From Anaerolineaceae bacterium (GTDB lineage: Bacteria; Chloroflexota; Anaerolineae; Anaerolineales; Anaerolineaceae): a DNA stretch of 64,000 bases. A program made the position numbers and the translations under genes. Within the stretch, counting starts at the first letter, position 1, and each line of letters starts with the position of its first letter. Location of the stretch: assembly GCA_016841445.1 (NCBI GenBank), contig JAENZD010000002.1, positions 248,001-312,000 of the forward strand, read 5' to 3'. The notes beneath the pieces were generated by a model. That model was not told where the DNA came from and ran no database searches. It saw only the letters and a list, made by a program, of their open reading frames with translations. This document shows positions 52,016 to 60,732 of the stretch, piece by piece.

Positions 52016-52078
52016 ATTAATTCCTTTATTTGGTTTAGATCCAGTTTGGCAAGTTTACCATATTTGGGTTTGTAAGTT

Positions 52079-52696
52079 TTACATTACCTGGAATCCCTGC
52101 AGAAGCTGGTAGATGGCAAAACCAGCCAGCGCTAAAGCAGCGATCAACAGCAGAACCTTGCGCACCTTTTCGCCCATTTTCCCCATGACGGAAAATAAAA
52201 TGATCAGGGCGATGTTCGTGAGGATGAACACGCCATAGAAACTGGCCAGGTAGGATGCACCCCACCAGGGTGAAATCTCCCAGGTTTGGAGCAGGTTGGG
52301 GCCGTTGATCAGGCTCCAGAACAACCAGGGACCAGGCGCTAGCAGATTCATCAGGGTTGCTTTCCACAAAACGCTCCAACTGTTTGTGGTTTGCTGTTCT
52401 TCTTCTATCATCTTGAAATGGCGAAAAGATTGGAAAGAGTCCCAGGCCAGGAAAAGCAAAAATAAACCCCCACCGATCTGCAGGATGCGGATAAACGAAT
52501 CAGGCAGGTTGTTCAGTACCAGCAGGACGATCAGGATGACCGGCCCGTCAGTGACGAGCGGTGCGAATGCCGCAGGCAGGGCTTTCTTCCAGCCGCCTTT
52601 GATGGCAAAGGAGAGGAATGCCGCCTGAAGGGGCCCGGGGGTCACACCGGCGGAAAAGCCGATGGTGATGGCTTTGAGGAAGAAAGTGAAAAGCAT
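52079..52696 (-). CDS. LysE-family exporter
   Basis: 205 residues with about six transmembrane helices. ITIGFSAGVTPGPLQAAFLSFAIKGGWKKAL contains the family GxxPGP motif near the N-terminus, followed by FAPLVTDGPVILIVLLVL and GGLFLLFLAWDSF. LysE/RhtB exporters remove amino acids or other small solutes; the substrate cannot be read here. A strong palindrome (52772-52802) separates it from the adenine deaminase gene. Confidence 0.87.
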   Translation of the reverse strand: MLFTFFLKAITIGFSAGVTPGPLQAAFLSFAIKGGWKKALPAAFAPLVTDGPVILIVLLVLNNLPDSFIRILQIGGGLFLLFLAWDSFQSFRHFKMIEEEQQTTNSWSVLWKATLMNLLAPGPWLFWSLINGPNLLQTWEISPWWGASYLASFYGVFILTNIALIILFSVMGKMGEKVRKVLLLIAALALAGFAIYQLLQGFQVM

Positions 52697-52771
52697 GGGG
52701 ATTATTATACAACAAGCACTAGGGATGGTTTGTATTTAGACAATTTCCCAAAAAAATCATTTTTATGTGGA

Positions 52772-52802
52772 CGTTCAGACGCCCCGCCGAGGCGTCTGAA
52801 CG
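52772..52802 (-). terminator. Perfect 12-bp palindrome downstream of the adenine deaminase gene
   Basis: CGTTCAGACGCC (52772-52783) and GGCGTCTGAACG (52791-52802) are exact reverse complements with a 7-base loop. On the minus strand it lies after the deaminase stop and is followed within 20 bases by ATAAAAATGATTTTTTT, so it can act as a terminator. Confidence 0.7.
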
Positions 52803-52870
52803 GCTGTCAGTAAATTTTAAAATTATCAAGAACCATTCTGCTTAATCCACCGCCTTGGTAAATCTGATGC

Positions 52871-53872
52871 TCACTCGTTAAAATACTCCTCAAGTGCTGA
52901 CTTCAACTGCGCCTTTTCCTGTTCACCCAAAAAAGATGCCTGAATGGCATTCAGACTGATTTTGTAAAGGTCTTCTTTTGATAAATTTAACCCCGCCTGT
53001 GTTGCAAGGAAGTTTTCGTTCATATAGCCGCCGAAATAAGCCGGGTCATCCGAGTTGATCGTGACGCAAACCCCCAAATCCAGAAGCTGTTTGATATTAT
53101 GTTCCGCCATATCTTCGAAAACATGCAGTTTAATGTTGGATAATGGGCAAACCGTCAAGGGGATTTGGTTTTTTACCAAAAAATCAACCAGATTTGGGTC
53201 ATCAATCGAGCGCACGCCGTGATCAATGCGTTTGACATCCAGCAAATCGATCGCTTCCCACACATACTCCGCGGGACCTTCTTCGCCGGCATGCGCGACA
53301 GGAATATAGCCCTCATCCATAGCCCGGTGGAAAACATCTTTGAACAAAACAGGCGGGCGATCCATCTCTGAGGAGTCCAATCCAACGCCAAAGATCAATT
53401 CCCTGAAGGGACGAGCTTCATCCAGGGCTTTCTGTGCGGCTTCGGGGCTCAGATGGCGCAAAAAGCACATGATCAACGCTGAACTTACACCCAGCTTGTG
53501 TTGGGCATCCTGTTTGGCATGAGAAAGACCGTTGATCACCGTCTCAAATGAGATTCCTCGACCGGTGTGGGTCTGTGGATCAAAGAAAATTTCAGCGTGG
53601 CGAACATTTTGCTCACTTGCTTTATTTAAGTAAGCCCACATCAGGTCATAGAAATCCTGTTCCGTTTGCAGCACATTCGCGCCCTGGTAGTAAATATCTA
53701 AAAACGACTGCAGGTTCGTGAAATGATACGCGTCTTCAACTTCCCGGATGGTTTTATAGGGGAGTGCCAGGTGGTTGCGTTGTGCCAGGGCAAACATCAT
53801 TTCAGGTTCAAGGGTACCTTCGATGTGAAGGTGGAGTTCAACTTTGGGACAATTTTCAATGAATTTTTTCAT
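52871..53872 (-). CDS. Adenine deaminase-like member of the adenosine deaminase family
   Basis: 333 residues. [24 protein letters not shown] contains the HxH metal site with the EGTLEPE form typical of the adenine aminohydrolase (Aah1-like) branch; true adenosine deaminases usually have DGxL. Further motifs: [53 protein letters not shown] and [14 protein letters not shown]. It deaminates a purine, most likely adenine to hypoxanthine. AGAGGAAA precedes the ATG. A standalone gene in a purine-salvage role. Confidence 0.85.
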   Translation of the reverse strand: MKKFIENCPKVELHLHIEGTLEPEMMFALAQRNHLALPYKTIREVEDAYHFTNLQSFLDIYYQGANVLQTEQDFYDLMWAYLNKASEQNVRHAEIFFDPQTHTGRGISFETVINGLSHAKQDAQHKLGVSSALIMCFLRHLSPEAAQKALDEARPFRELIFGVGLDSSEMDRPPVLFKDVFHRAMDEGYIPVAHAGEEGPAEYVWEAIDLLDVKRIDHGVRSIDDPNLVDFLVKNQIPLTVCPLSNIKLHVFEDMAEHNIKQLLDLGVCVTINSDDPAYFGGYMNENFLATQAGLNLSKEDLYKISLNAIQASFLGEQEKAQLKSALEEYFNE

Positions 53873-54196
53873 TAATTTCCTCTGGATTCAACTGCCAAAC
53901 TTTTTCAGTGCCACTATTTTGAATGTTTATTATCCTTTACGATTAATTGTAGCGTGCTGCGCCCGTTGAACGCATTGAGTTTAAGGAAGTAGGAGAAGTC
54001 GACCATCCATTGCCCTGGTGGAAGCAAATCATGATTGCTTTGAGCATCTCAGAGAGCAGCATTTGAATTATTATACGATAAGGTAAAAGAATTAAATTGG
54101 TCAATTAACTTTTAATGAAAAAGCAGGCATTCTGATAGAACCCGTAGAGCCGTCACGTGGGGACGGCTCTAGCATCTAAATTCGAATGTGTTGTAT
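53873..54196. other. Gene-free interval with a terminator-like hairpin
   Basis: 324 bases with no gene visible. AGAGCCGTC (54146-54154) pairs with GACGGCTCT (54162-54170). On the minus strand this hairpin lies 27 bases beyond the alpha/beta hydrolase stop, with no strong T run, and is probably a weak terminator. The rest is unstructured AT-rich DNA that should hold the deaminase promoter near 53900. Confidence 0.6.
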
Positions 54197-55213
54197 TTAC
54201 AAGTCGTATTGATCCAGCCAGGCATCCAGGTCCTCCACCAGGACTTCTGAAAAAGGCTCATTCAACCTTTCTTCATAAGGCTGGCAAAGGGATTCTGTTG
54301 TTCGGAAATGGTGATCACCCTCCGGGATGCTGATGGCCGTCAGGTTTTCCGAACCCTCCGGGAAGATTTCAGCGAATTGCTTAATATTTTGATCTGCTGG
54401 CACATAGGGATCGTGTTCGCCGTAAACGAACAGGCCTGGATTTGTTGTGCTGAGGATCACATCCCTGGGATCATAGTGGATGATCCCTGAATCAAAGCCG
54501 ATTACCCCGACATGGATGACGCGGCCGATAGCTGCGCCGAACCGGGCTAAACCTAACTGGCGAACCACCTTTTTAGCCAGTTCATCCCCAGCAAACCCCT
54601 GGCAGCGGAAGTCGTTCTCGTAAATATCCGCCATTTGTTCCTGGACAGAGGTTACAGGCCCTGCCAAGCTGATAAAAAAGGCAACTGAAGGATCTTGTGA
54701 TGCTGCCAGGTTTGCGATCCACCCTCCCTGGCTGTGCCCAATGAGTCCAATTTGGTTTGTATCAATACCTGGATGGTCTCGGAAAAAATCTACCACAGCC
54801 AGAACGTCTTCAGCCCTGCCCGGGAAATCATTCTTCATCCAATTTCCTTCCGACTGCCCCATCCCGCGCTTATTGAAGAATATGACCGCGTAGTCACGGG
54901 GAAGAAAGACATTCAGGATATATTTTTCGATCAATCCAGGCGCATATGCCTGGTAGGTTGTGCTGCCTGATCCGGGGATGAAGATCACAGCGGGTTTCTC
55001 ACTCGAACCCATTGGAGATTGGATCAGCTCTACCTCCAAGGCGATTTTTCCACTCTCAACAAAATACGATTCGTGCTCCATGCTGTGCCCATTGATGAGA
55101 CTTGCCCAATCCGTCATGGGTTCAGGCTGTACGGGTTGATCCGCCCTGTAGATGATGACTGCCAGGATCACAATAACGACAAACCCAGCGATCAAAAATA
55201 TTCTTTTATTCAT
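54197..55213 (-). CDS. Membrane-anchored alpha/beta hydrolase
   Basis: 338 residues from the ATG at 55213 (GGAG upstream; a longer frame to 55252 has no site). One N-terminal transmembrane helix (IFLIAGFVVIVILAVIIY), then an alpha/beta hydrolase fold: PAVIFIPGSGSTTYQAYAPG (oxyanion loop), FFNKRGMGQSEGNW, nucleophile Ser in GLIGHSQGGWIANLAA, the acid residue in FVYGEHDPYVPADQN and the His in PEGDHHFRTTE. Probably an extracytoplasmic esterase or peptidase-like hydrolase; substrate unknown. Confidence 0.87.
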   Translation of the reverse strand: MNKRIFLIAGFVVIVILAVIIYRADQPVQPEPMTDWASLINGHSMEHESYFVESGKIALEVELIQSPMGSSEKPAVIFIPGSGSTTYQAYAPGLIEKYILNVFLPRDYAVIFFNKRGMGQSEGNWMKNDFPGRAEDVLAVVDFFRDHPGIDTNQIGLIGHSQGGWIANLAASQDPSVAFFISLAGPVTSVQEQMADIYENDFRCQGFAGDELAKKVVRQLGLARFGAAIGRVIHVGVIGFDSGIIHYDPRDVILSTTNPGLFVYGEHDPYVPADQNIKQFAEIFPEGSENLTAISIPEGDHHFRTTESLCQPYEERLNEPFSEVLVEDLDAWLDQYDL

Positions 55214-55407
55214 TTTGTACTCCGTTAATTTTGTTTGACTTACAGCTTTCAATGCAATTAGAGAAATTCCTCTCTTTTTTTCAATGAATGCGTAATTCAG
55301 TATATCCTTGTCGAAGTCCCAACGCCAAATTTGACAAATACCAGTTCAGACCATTCAAAATTTTCTCAATGATGTTTATGCTCACTTTCAAAAGAATATG
55401 TGATAAA

Positions 55408-55437
55408 AAAAGAGCAGTCTTTTTTAACTGCTCTTTT
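55408..55437 (-). terminator. Rho-independent terminator of recJ
   Basis: AAAAGAGCAGT (55408-55418) pairs with ACTGCTCTTTT (55427-55437). Read on the minus strand, it is followed by a T run (the A run at 55405-55411 on plus), 44 bases after the recJ stop. T runs on both sides could make it bidirectional. Confidence 0.85.
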
Positions 55438-55480
55438 CGAAAAATGTTGGTGATTGGTATTAATCGTGAAATCAGGAATG

Positions 55481-57208
55481 TCAGGTTGAAGCTTTGATGT
55501 CCTTCACATTCAACTGCACCGAACGGCGACCATTAAAGTCATTGATCTCGATCCGGTACGCCAGGTCGATCAGGTCAGGCATATCCGCCATCCAGTGCCC
55601 CTGACGGAAGGCAATTGCATCGAAGGTGTGCACCCCGGCTTGCAGGGTCAATTTGAGGTGTTTCCCCTCTTTTCCAACAAGCCTGGCATATCGAACATTC
55701 ACCCCAAACGAGGCAAAAACGGGTTCAGGATTCTCTCGACCGGTTGGTTCAAGCTGGTGCAGGTCGTCCAGGATACCTGGGATATAACGAGGATTGAGTT
55801 GATCTAACTTGATTTCACGGTCTATCATCAGAACAGGGAGCGGCTCAGAATCGCCAAGCTGTTTTGTGGCAATTTCCTGCAGGCGCGCCAGGAGCGCAGC
55901 CCGGTTTTCGTTACGGATAGTGAAACCCGCTGCCGCAGAATGGCCGCCGTGCCTGACCAATAAATCCGAGCATTCGTCCAAGGCCTGGGTGATGTGGAAT
56001 TCAGGGATGGAGCGGCAGGAGGCAACTGTAAATTCAGCACCTTCATGACCAACAATTGACGGGCGGTAGAAAGACTCCACTAAACGCGAGGCTGCCAATC
56101 CGACCACACCTTCGCTGAACTGCGGGTCAGCAGCAAAGAACAGAACGGCATTGGGGTCTTCTCCCAGAACCATCTGGGCGGCTTTCTCCCGGATAAAGCT
56201 GGTCATTTCCTGGCGCTCATTGTTGTAAGAATCCAACTGCTGTGCGAGCTGCCCTGTTTTGAGCAGGTCTTTTGAGGTTAACAGTTCAAGGGCTGTCAGG
56301 GCTGATTCCAATCGCCCGGCAGCGTTCAAGCGCGGTCCGATCCTGAACCCGAGGTCCGATGTACTGCACTTCGTCAGGTCCACCCCCGCTACTTTTGCCA
56401 ATGAAAAAATACCCTGCCGCTGGGTGTGACGCAGCTGCTCCAGGCCTTTAGATACCAGCATTCGGTTTTCACCCTTCAGTGGGGCCATGTCCACCACTGT
56501 GCCAATTGCCACCAGGCCAAGCCATTGATCAGCGGAAACGTCTTCCTGGGGAAAATCGTGCAGATAAGCCTGGGCGAGCTTGTAGGCTAACCCAACGCCC
56601 GCCAGGTATTTTTCAGGATAAGGGTCACCCTTTTGCTTGGGGTCGATCACTGCAAGGGCAGGTGGTAGTTCAGGTCCCGGGTGATGGTGGTCGGTGACGA
56701 TCACATCCATCCCCAGCTCATTTGCAAGGGTGATCTCTTCTATCGCTCGTACACCGCAATCCACGGTGATGATCAAAGCTGTTTCCTCGTTGGCAAGCAG
56801 CCGGATGGCATCCTTGTTCAAACCGTATCCTTCATCATAACGATCCGGGATATAGGCATGGGGGGTAACGCCAAGTGCGGACAAGAATTCAACCAATAAA
56901 GCCGTCGAGGTGACGCCGTCTGCATCGTAATCGCCATAGATGACGATTTTCTCACCGTTTTCGATGGCTTTGTGCAAACGATCAACAGCCTGGGACATTG
57001 ATTTCAGTAAAAGAGGATTTGTGGGAAAGTCAACGGTGCAGGAAACAAATGCAGCTGCTGATTCAGCATCTTCATAACCGCGGTTAAACAAAAGTTGGCG
57101 CATAAAGGGTGAAAAATCACTTAATGCTTTGGATGCATATTCCGGGACCTCAGGAAGGATTTGCCAATGTTTTGGGAGGGGGGTCAGGTCGATTTCTTCG
57201 GATGTCAT
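55481..57208 (-). CDS. recJ: Single-stranded-DNA-specific exonuclease RecJ
   Basis: 575 residues. The DHH phosphoesterase core has IVIYGDYDADGVTSTALLVEF, ALIITVDCGVRA, DVIVTDHHHPG (the DHH motif) and GLVAIGTVVDMAPL. The DHHA1 domain has VRHGGHSAAAGFTI, and an OB-like C-terminus begins near EPVFASFGVNVRYARLVG. It degrades single-stranded DNA 5' to 3' in recombination and mismatch repair. Length is typical. The start ATG at 57208 has only a weak ribosome-binding site. Confidence 0.95.
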   Translation of the reverse strand: MTSEEIDLTPLPKHWQILPEVPEYASKALSDFSPFMRQLLFNRGYEDAESAAAFVSCTVDFPTNPLLLKSMSQAVDRLHKAIENGEKIVIYGDYDADGVTSTALLVEFLSALGVTPHAYIPDRYDEGYGLNKDAIRLLANEETALIITVDCGVRAIEEITLANELGMDVIVTDHHHPGPELPPALAVIDPKQKGDPYPEKYLAGVGLAYKLAQAYLHDFPQEDVSADQWLGLVAIGTVVDMAPLKGENRMLVSKGLEQLRHTQRQGIFSLAKVAGVDLTKCSTSDLGFRIGPRLNAAGRLESALTALELLTSKDLLKTGQLAQQLDSYNNERQEMTSFIREKAAQMVLGEDPNAVLFFAADPQFSEGVVGLAASRLVESFYRPSIVGHEGAEFTVASCRSIPEFHITQALDECSDLLVRHGGHSAAAGFTIRNENRAALLARLQEIATKQLGDSEPLPVLMIDREIKLDQLNPRYIPGILDDLHQLEPTGRENPEPVFASFGVNVRYARLVGKEGKHLKLTLQAGVHTFDAIAFRQGHWMADMPDLIDLAYRIEINDFNGRRSVQLNVKDIKAST

Positions 57209-57448
57209 AAATTCGTTTCTACTAGGATAAAAATAAGCTCAATTAGAAGATTATAACCGATGATAGGTGCCGGTCAGGGATTTTAATGCAGAAAGGAGGA
57301 TGGGTGCAAACGATATGATTGTCCCCCTCACCTCACTCCTCTCCCTCCACAGGGCGAGGAAGCTAAATTTTTCATTCATATTGTTTTGTTAAGCCACTCT
57401 GAAGACTTATCCCCAAAGCTGGAAAAAGCCGTTAAAATAAGAAGACTG

Positions 57449-58546
57449 ATGACAAACAATAATGGAAAACTTCCCCTTGACCATGTACTGATTGGCGACT
57501 GCTGCGATATGCTGGCGTCGCTCCCAGAAGATTCGGTCGACTTGATCTTTGCTGATCCGCCTTACAACCTGCAGCTTGAAGGGGAGTTATGGCGGCCAAA
57601 CCTGACCAAGGTTGACGCGGTGGATGATGACTGGGACCAGTTTGACAGCTTTACCCAGTATGATCACTTTACCCGTAACTGGTTGACTGCCTGCCGGCGA
57701 GTGCTTAAACCCAATGGTACGCTGTGGGTGATCGGTTCCTACCACAATATCTACCGTGTTGGGAAAATTTTACAGGACCTTGACTTCTGGGTTCTGAACG
57801 ATGTGGTGTGGGTTAAAGCCAACCCCATGCCCAACTTCCGCGGTGTGCGCTACACCAACGCCCATGAGACGTTACTGTGGGTGCAAAAGCAAAAGGGAGC
57901 GAAATATACTTTCAATTACCATGCCATGAAGGGCTTGAACGATGGGCTTCAAATGCGCAGCGATTGGTACCTCCCGATCTGTACGGGCAAGGAGCGTTTG
58001 AGGGATGATGCCGGTGATAAGGCGCATCCCACACAGAAACCGGAAGCCCTGCTGTACCGGGTGATCCTTTCAAGTTCCAACCCTGGAGATGTTGTATTGG
58101 ACCCGTTTTTTGGAACCGGTACCACAGGGGCGGTTGCCAGGAAGCTTCACCGTCATTTCATCGGTGTGGAGATCGACTCGAACTATGCCGACCTTGCGAT
58201 GGCCAGGGTCAGGGAAGTTGTCCAGCTCGAATTTGACCCGCCGATTTTTGTGACCCCCAACCCCCGCAGGAAAAAGCGGGTGGCATTTAGCACATTGGTT
58301 GAGAGCGGATTGTTGGAACCGGGGCAGACGCTTTATTTTGGCATCGAAGGTGAACTGACAGCTAAAGTCCTGGCAGACGGGCAGATTGTTTTTAATGGGC
58401 AGAGAGGGTCAATCCATCAAATCGCCAAAGAAATCCGCAGCGGTCCAAGTAATGGATGGCACTTATGGTACTATTGGGATGAAAAATTGCAAAACAGGGA
58501 AGAAATCGATAAACTGAGGGAGATTGTCCGTTCAGGATCATCATAA
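57449..58546 (+). CDS. CcrM-like adenine-specific DNA methyltransferase
   Basis: 365 residues from the ATG at 57449 (the frame extends to a TTG at 57386). Very similar along its whole length to alphaproteobacterial CcrM: VDLIFADPPYNLQLEGELWRP with catalytic DPPY at 36-39, KVDAVDDDWDQFDSF, WVIGSYHNIYRVGKILQDL, NPMPNFRGVRYTNAHETL, KAHPTQKPEALLYRVILSSSNPGD and DPFFGTGTTG (SAM binding), plus the C-terminal DNA-recognition domain ending GSIHQIAKEI...GWHLWYYW. CcrM methylates adenine in GANTC. No restriction enzyme gene is adjacent, so it is an orphan methylase with a probable regulatory role. Confidence 0.9.
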   Translation: MTNNNGKLPLDHVLIGDCCDMLASLPEDSVDLIFADPPYNLQLEGELWRPNLTKVDAVDDDWDQFDSFTQYDHFTRNWLTACRRVLKPNGTLWVIGSYHNIYRVGKILQDLDFWVLNDVVWVKANPMPNFRGVRYTNAHETLLWVQKQKGAKYTFNYHAMKGLNDGLQMRSDWYLPICTGKERLRDDAGDKAHPTQKPEALLYRVILSSSNPGDVVLDPFFGTGTTGAVARKLHRHFIGVEIDSNYADLAMARVREVVQLEFDPPIFVTPNPRRKKRVAFSTLVESGLLEPGQTLYFGIEGELTAKVLADGQIVFNGQRGSIHQIAKEIRSGPSNGWHLWYYWDEKLQNREEIDKLREIVRSGSS

Positions 58547-58555
58547 GTATACAAA

Positions 58556-58583
58556 CCGGTGGCAAAATCTCACCAGCCACCGG
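58556..58583 (+). terminator. Hairpin between the methyltransferase and oligoendopeptidase genes
   Basis: CCGGTGGC (58556-58563) and GCCACCGG (58576-58583) form an 8-bp stem with a 12-base loop, ten bases after the methyltransferase stop. The tail AATTAATATAAAA is not a T run, so termination is weak or partial; it may instead cap the 3' end of the message. Confidence 0.55.
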
Positions 58584-58605
58584 AATTAATATAAAAGGAA
58601 ACAAA

Positions 58606-60378
58606 ATGACAGAAAAAACCTATTCTCAAGGACCGTGGAGTCTGCAAGACCTGTTTACAGGTTTCGACGACCCAAGCTATCAAGCAACCTTTGATGAGAT
58701 TGAAAAAGGTGTGCAGGATTTCCAGGCTTATCGTGACCAATTGAGCCCGGATCTCAGCGAAGACCTGTTCATCAGCATCATCACGGATTATGAACATATT
58801 TTCCGAAGGGTCAGCCGAATTGGTGGATTTGCCGAATTGTCTTTTACGACAAATACACAGGACCAGCAAGCCCAAGCCGAAATGGCAAAAGTCGACCAAT
58901 TCCAGGCTGAGATCAGCAACCAATCGCTGTTTTTTAACCTCTGGTGGAAGGCATTGGATGATGAAAATGCAAAGCGTCTTTTAGCCGCTTCAGGAGATTA
59001 TCGCTACTGGCTGGAAGCCATGCGTAACTTCAAGGACTTCACCCTCACTGAACCCGAAGAAAAACTGATCAATATCAAGGATGTGACCGGTGTTCGAGCG
59101 CTTAATATGCTGTACGATTCGATCACCAACCGTTACGTTTTCAAGCTTGAAGTCGATGGCGAAGAAAAGGAAATGACCCGCGGTGAAATTGCTGCGATGG
59201 TCAGAGAGTCCGATCCGGACCTGCGTGCCCGGGCTTACCAGGAAATGTTCCGGGTTTATGAGGAAGATGCACCTGTTCTCGGTCAGATTTACCAGGCGAT
59301 TGCCCGTGATTGGCGTAATGAGAATGTTAAACTGCGTGGATTCAAATCTCCTATTTCCGTGCGCAACCTGGTCAATGATATCCCGGATACGGTCATTGAG
59401 ACCTTGCTGGATGTGACCCGTAAAAATGCAAAGCACTTCCACCGATTCTTTAGATTGAAAGCAAAACTGATTGGGATGGACAAATTGCGACGTTACGATG
59501 TCTATGCTCCCGTTGAAAAATCGGATAAGAAATATGACTTCAGCGAAGCCTCAGACATTGTCCTGGATTCCTTCAATGAATTTGAACCCCGGTTTGCGGC
59601 TATGGCAAAACAGATCCTGGATGCCAGCCATGTGGATAGTGAAATCCGCAAGGGCAAGATGAGCGGCGCTTTCTGTGCAACGATCTCACCAGACCTAACA
59701 CCCTGGGTTCTGCTCAATTACCAGGGGAAACCGGACGATGTTGCCACGATGGCGCATGAATTGGGACATGGTATCCATTCTTTGATGGCCCAGGAGCATA
59801 CGGCGATGACCCAACATGCGTGCCTCCCTCTGGCTGAAACAGCCTCAACTTTTGGGGAAATGATGTTGATCGACAAACTCCTTGCCAACGAGACTGATAA
59901 AGGCGTCCGGCGAGATCTTCTTTTCCGGCAGGTAGATGATGCCTTCGCGACGATCCTGCGCCAAAACTATTTTTCAATGTTCGAGCAAACCGCGCATGAC
60001 ATGATTGCGGAAGGCGCACAGGTGAACGAACTGGCGGATGCTTATATGAAGAACCTGGAAAGTGAATTTGGCGATTCTGTGATCCTCCCGGATGAGTTCC
60101 GCTGGGAGTGGGTCATGATCCCGCATTTTTATAATGTGCCTTTCTATGTCTACGCTTATGCTTTCGGGCAGTTATTGGTCTTCTCGCTTTACAAGCAGTA
60201 CCAGGCTGAGGGTGAATCTTTCAAACCACGCTATCTAAAGATATTGTCTTCAGGGGGGTCAATCGCCCCGATGGAACTGCTGAGCAATGCGGGTATGGAT
60301 GTTTCCAAGGCTGAGTTCTGGCAGGGTGGCTATGATGTGATCGAAGAAATGATCAGCCGGTTGGAGAAATTGACCTAA
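58606..60378 (+). CDS. Oligoendopeptidase F (M3 family)
   Basis: A 590-residue zinc peptidase. The active site HELGH at residues 384-388 (in TMAHELGHGIHSLMAQ) is followed by the third ligand region LAETASTFGEMML. The PepF N-terminal domain (YSQGPWSLQDLFTGFDDPSYQATFDEIE onward) precedes it. It cleaves short peptides in the cytoplasm. AAAAGGAAAC lies before the ATG. Length and motif order are normal for PepF. Confidence 0.95.
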   Translation: MTEKTYSQGPWSLQDLFTGFDDPSYQATFDEIEKGVQDFQAYRDQLSPDLSEDLFISIITDYEHIFRRVSRIGGFAELSFTTNTQDQQAQAEMAKVDQFQAEISNQSLFFNLWWKALDDENAKRLLAASGDYRYWLEAMRNFKDFTLTEPEEKLINIKDVTGVRALNMLYDSITNRYVFKLEVDGEEKEMTRGEIAAMVRESDPDLRARAYQEMFRVYEEDAPVLGQIYQAIARDWRNENVKLRGFKSPISVRNLVNDIPDTVIETLLDVTRKNAKHFHRFFRLKAKLIGMDKLRRYDVYAPVEKSDKKYDFSEASDIVLDSFNEFEPRFAAMAKQILDASHVDSEIRKGKMSGAFCATISPDLTPWVLLNYQGKPDDVATMAHELGHGIHSLMAQEHTAMTQHACLPLAETASTFGEMMLIDKLLANETDKGVRRDLLFRQVDDAFATILRQNYFSMFEQTAHDMIAEGAQVNELADAYMKNLESEFGDSVILPDEFRWEWVMIPHFYNVPFYVYAYAFGQLLVFSLYKQYQAEGESFKPRYLKILSSGGSIAPMELLSNAGMDVSKAEFWQGGYDVIEEMISRLEKLT

Positions 60379-60492
60379 ATATTACACTTTTTTGAGTAGT
60401 AGGGAGGCTGTCCCAAAAGGAAGGGATGGCCTCTCTACTTTGCTTGCATAATATAAGATCATTCGCGTTGCCAAAATGACAAAAGCATGTCA

Positions 60493-60560
60493 GTCACGGA
60501 TGGTTGCGTCAGCAACCTACGTGACAGAATCATTTTCGTCACGTTGAAAACGGGACTTAC
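60493..60560. repeat. CACGTAGG palindromic element, copy 3 (inverted relative to copy 1)
   Basis: GTCACGGATGGTTGC (60493-60507) pairs with GCAACCTACGTGAC (60512-60525). Outside the hairpin is TTTTCGTCACGTTG (60533-60546), the reverse complement of the CAACGTGACGAAAA that flanks copy 1 at 1615-1630. Hairpin, spacer and flanking sequence are conserved together, so this is a discrete mobile or REP-like unit rather than chance. Confidence 0.75.
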
Positions 60561-60630
60561 ATTGTCTAGGACGCAAGCGGTAATTAATGTATAGACGCAC
60601 CGCTGGGGCGTTTATCCGAATCAAATGACA

Positions 60631-60663
60631 TCCCGAGGCGTGTCTCGCTTCGGGATATTTTTT
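60631..60663 (+). terminator. Rho-independent terminator upstream of the GNAT gene
   Basis: TCCCGAGGCG (60631-60640) pairs with CGCTTCGGGA (60646-60655; one G-T pair), followed by TATTTTTT. It lies 250 bases after the oligoendopeptidase stop and isolates the following gene. Confidence 0.85.
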
Positions 60664-60732
60664 GACTTGAGGTTAAATCTTATCGAAAACGCGTTACAAT
60701 TTTGAGAAGAAATAAACAAAGGAGCAGGAAAT

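Larger units (their letters stand above)
60379..60732. other. Gene-free interval with a CACGTAGG element and a terminator
   Basis: 354 bases with no gene. It contains the inverted third copy of the CACGTAGG element (about 60493-60560) and a terminator at 60631-60663, both listed separately. Shortly after the terminator, TTGACT (60662-60667) may belong to a promoter for the acetyltransferase gene, but no -10 at normal spacing was found (TACAAT at 60695 is too far). AAGGAG at 60719-60724 is that gene's ribosome-binding site. Confidence 0.6.
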
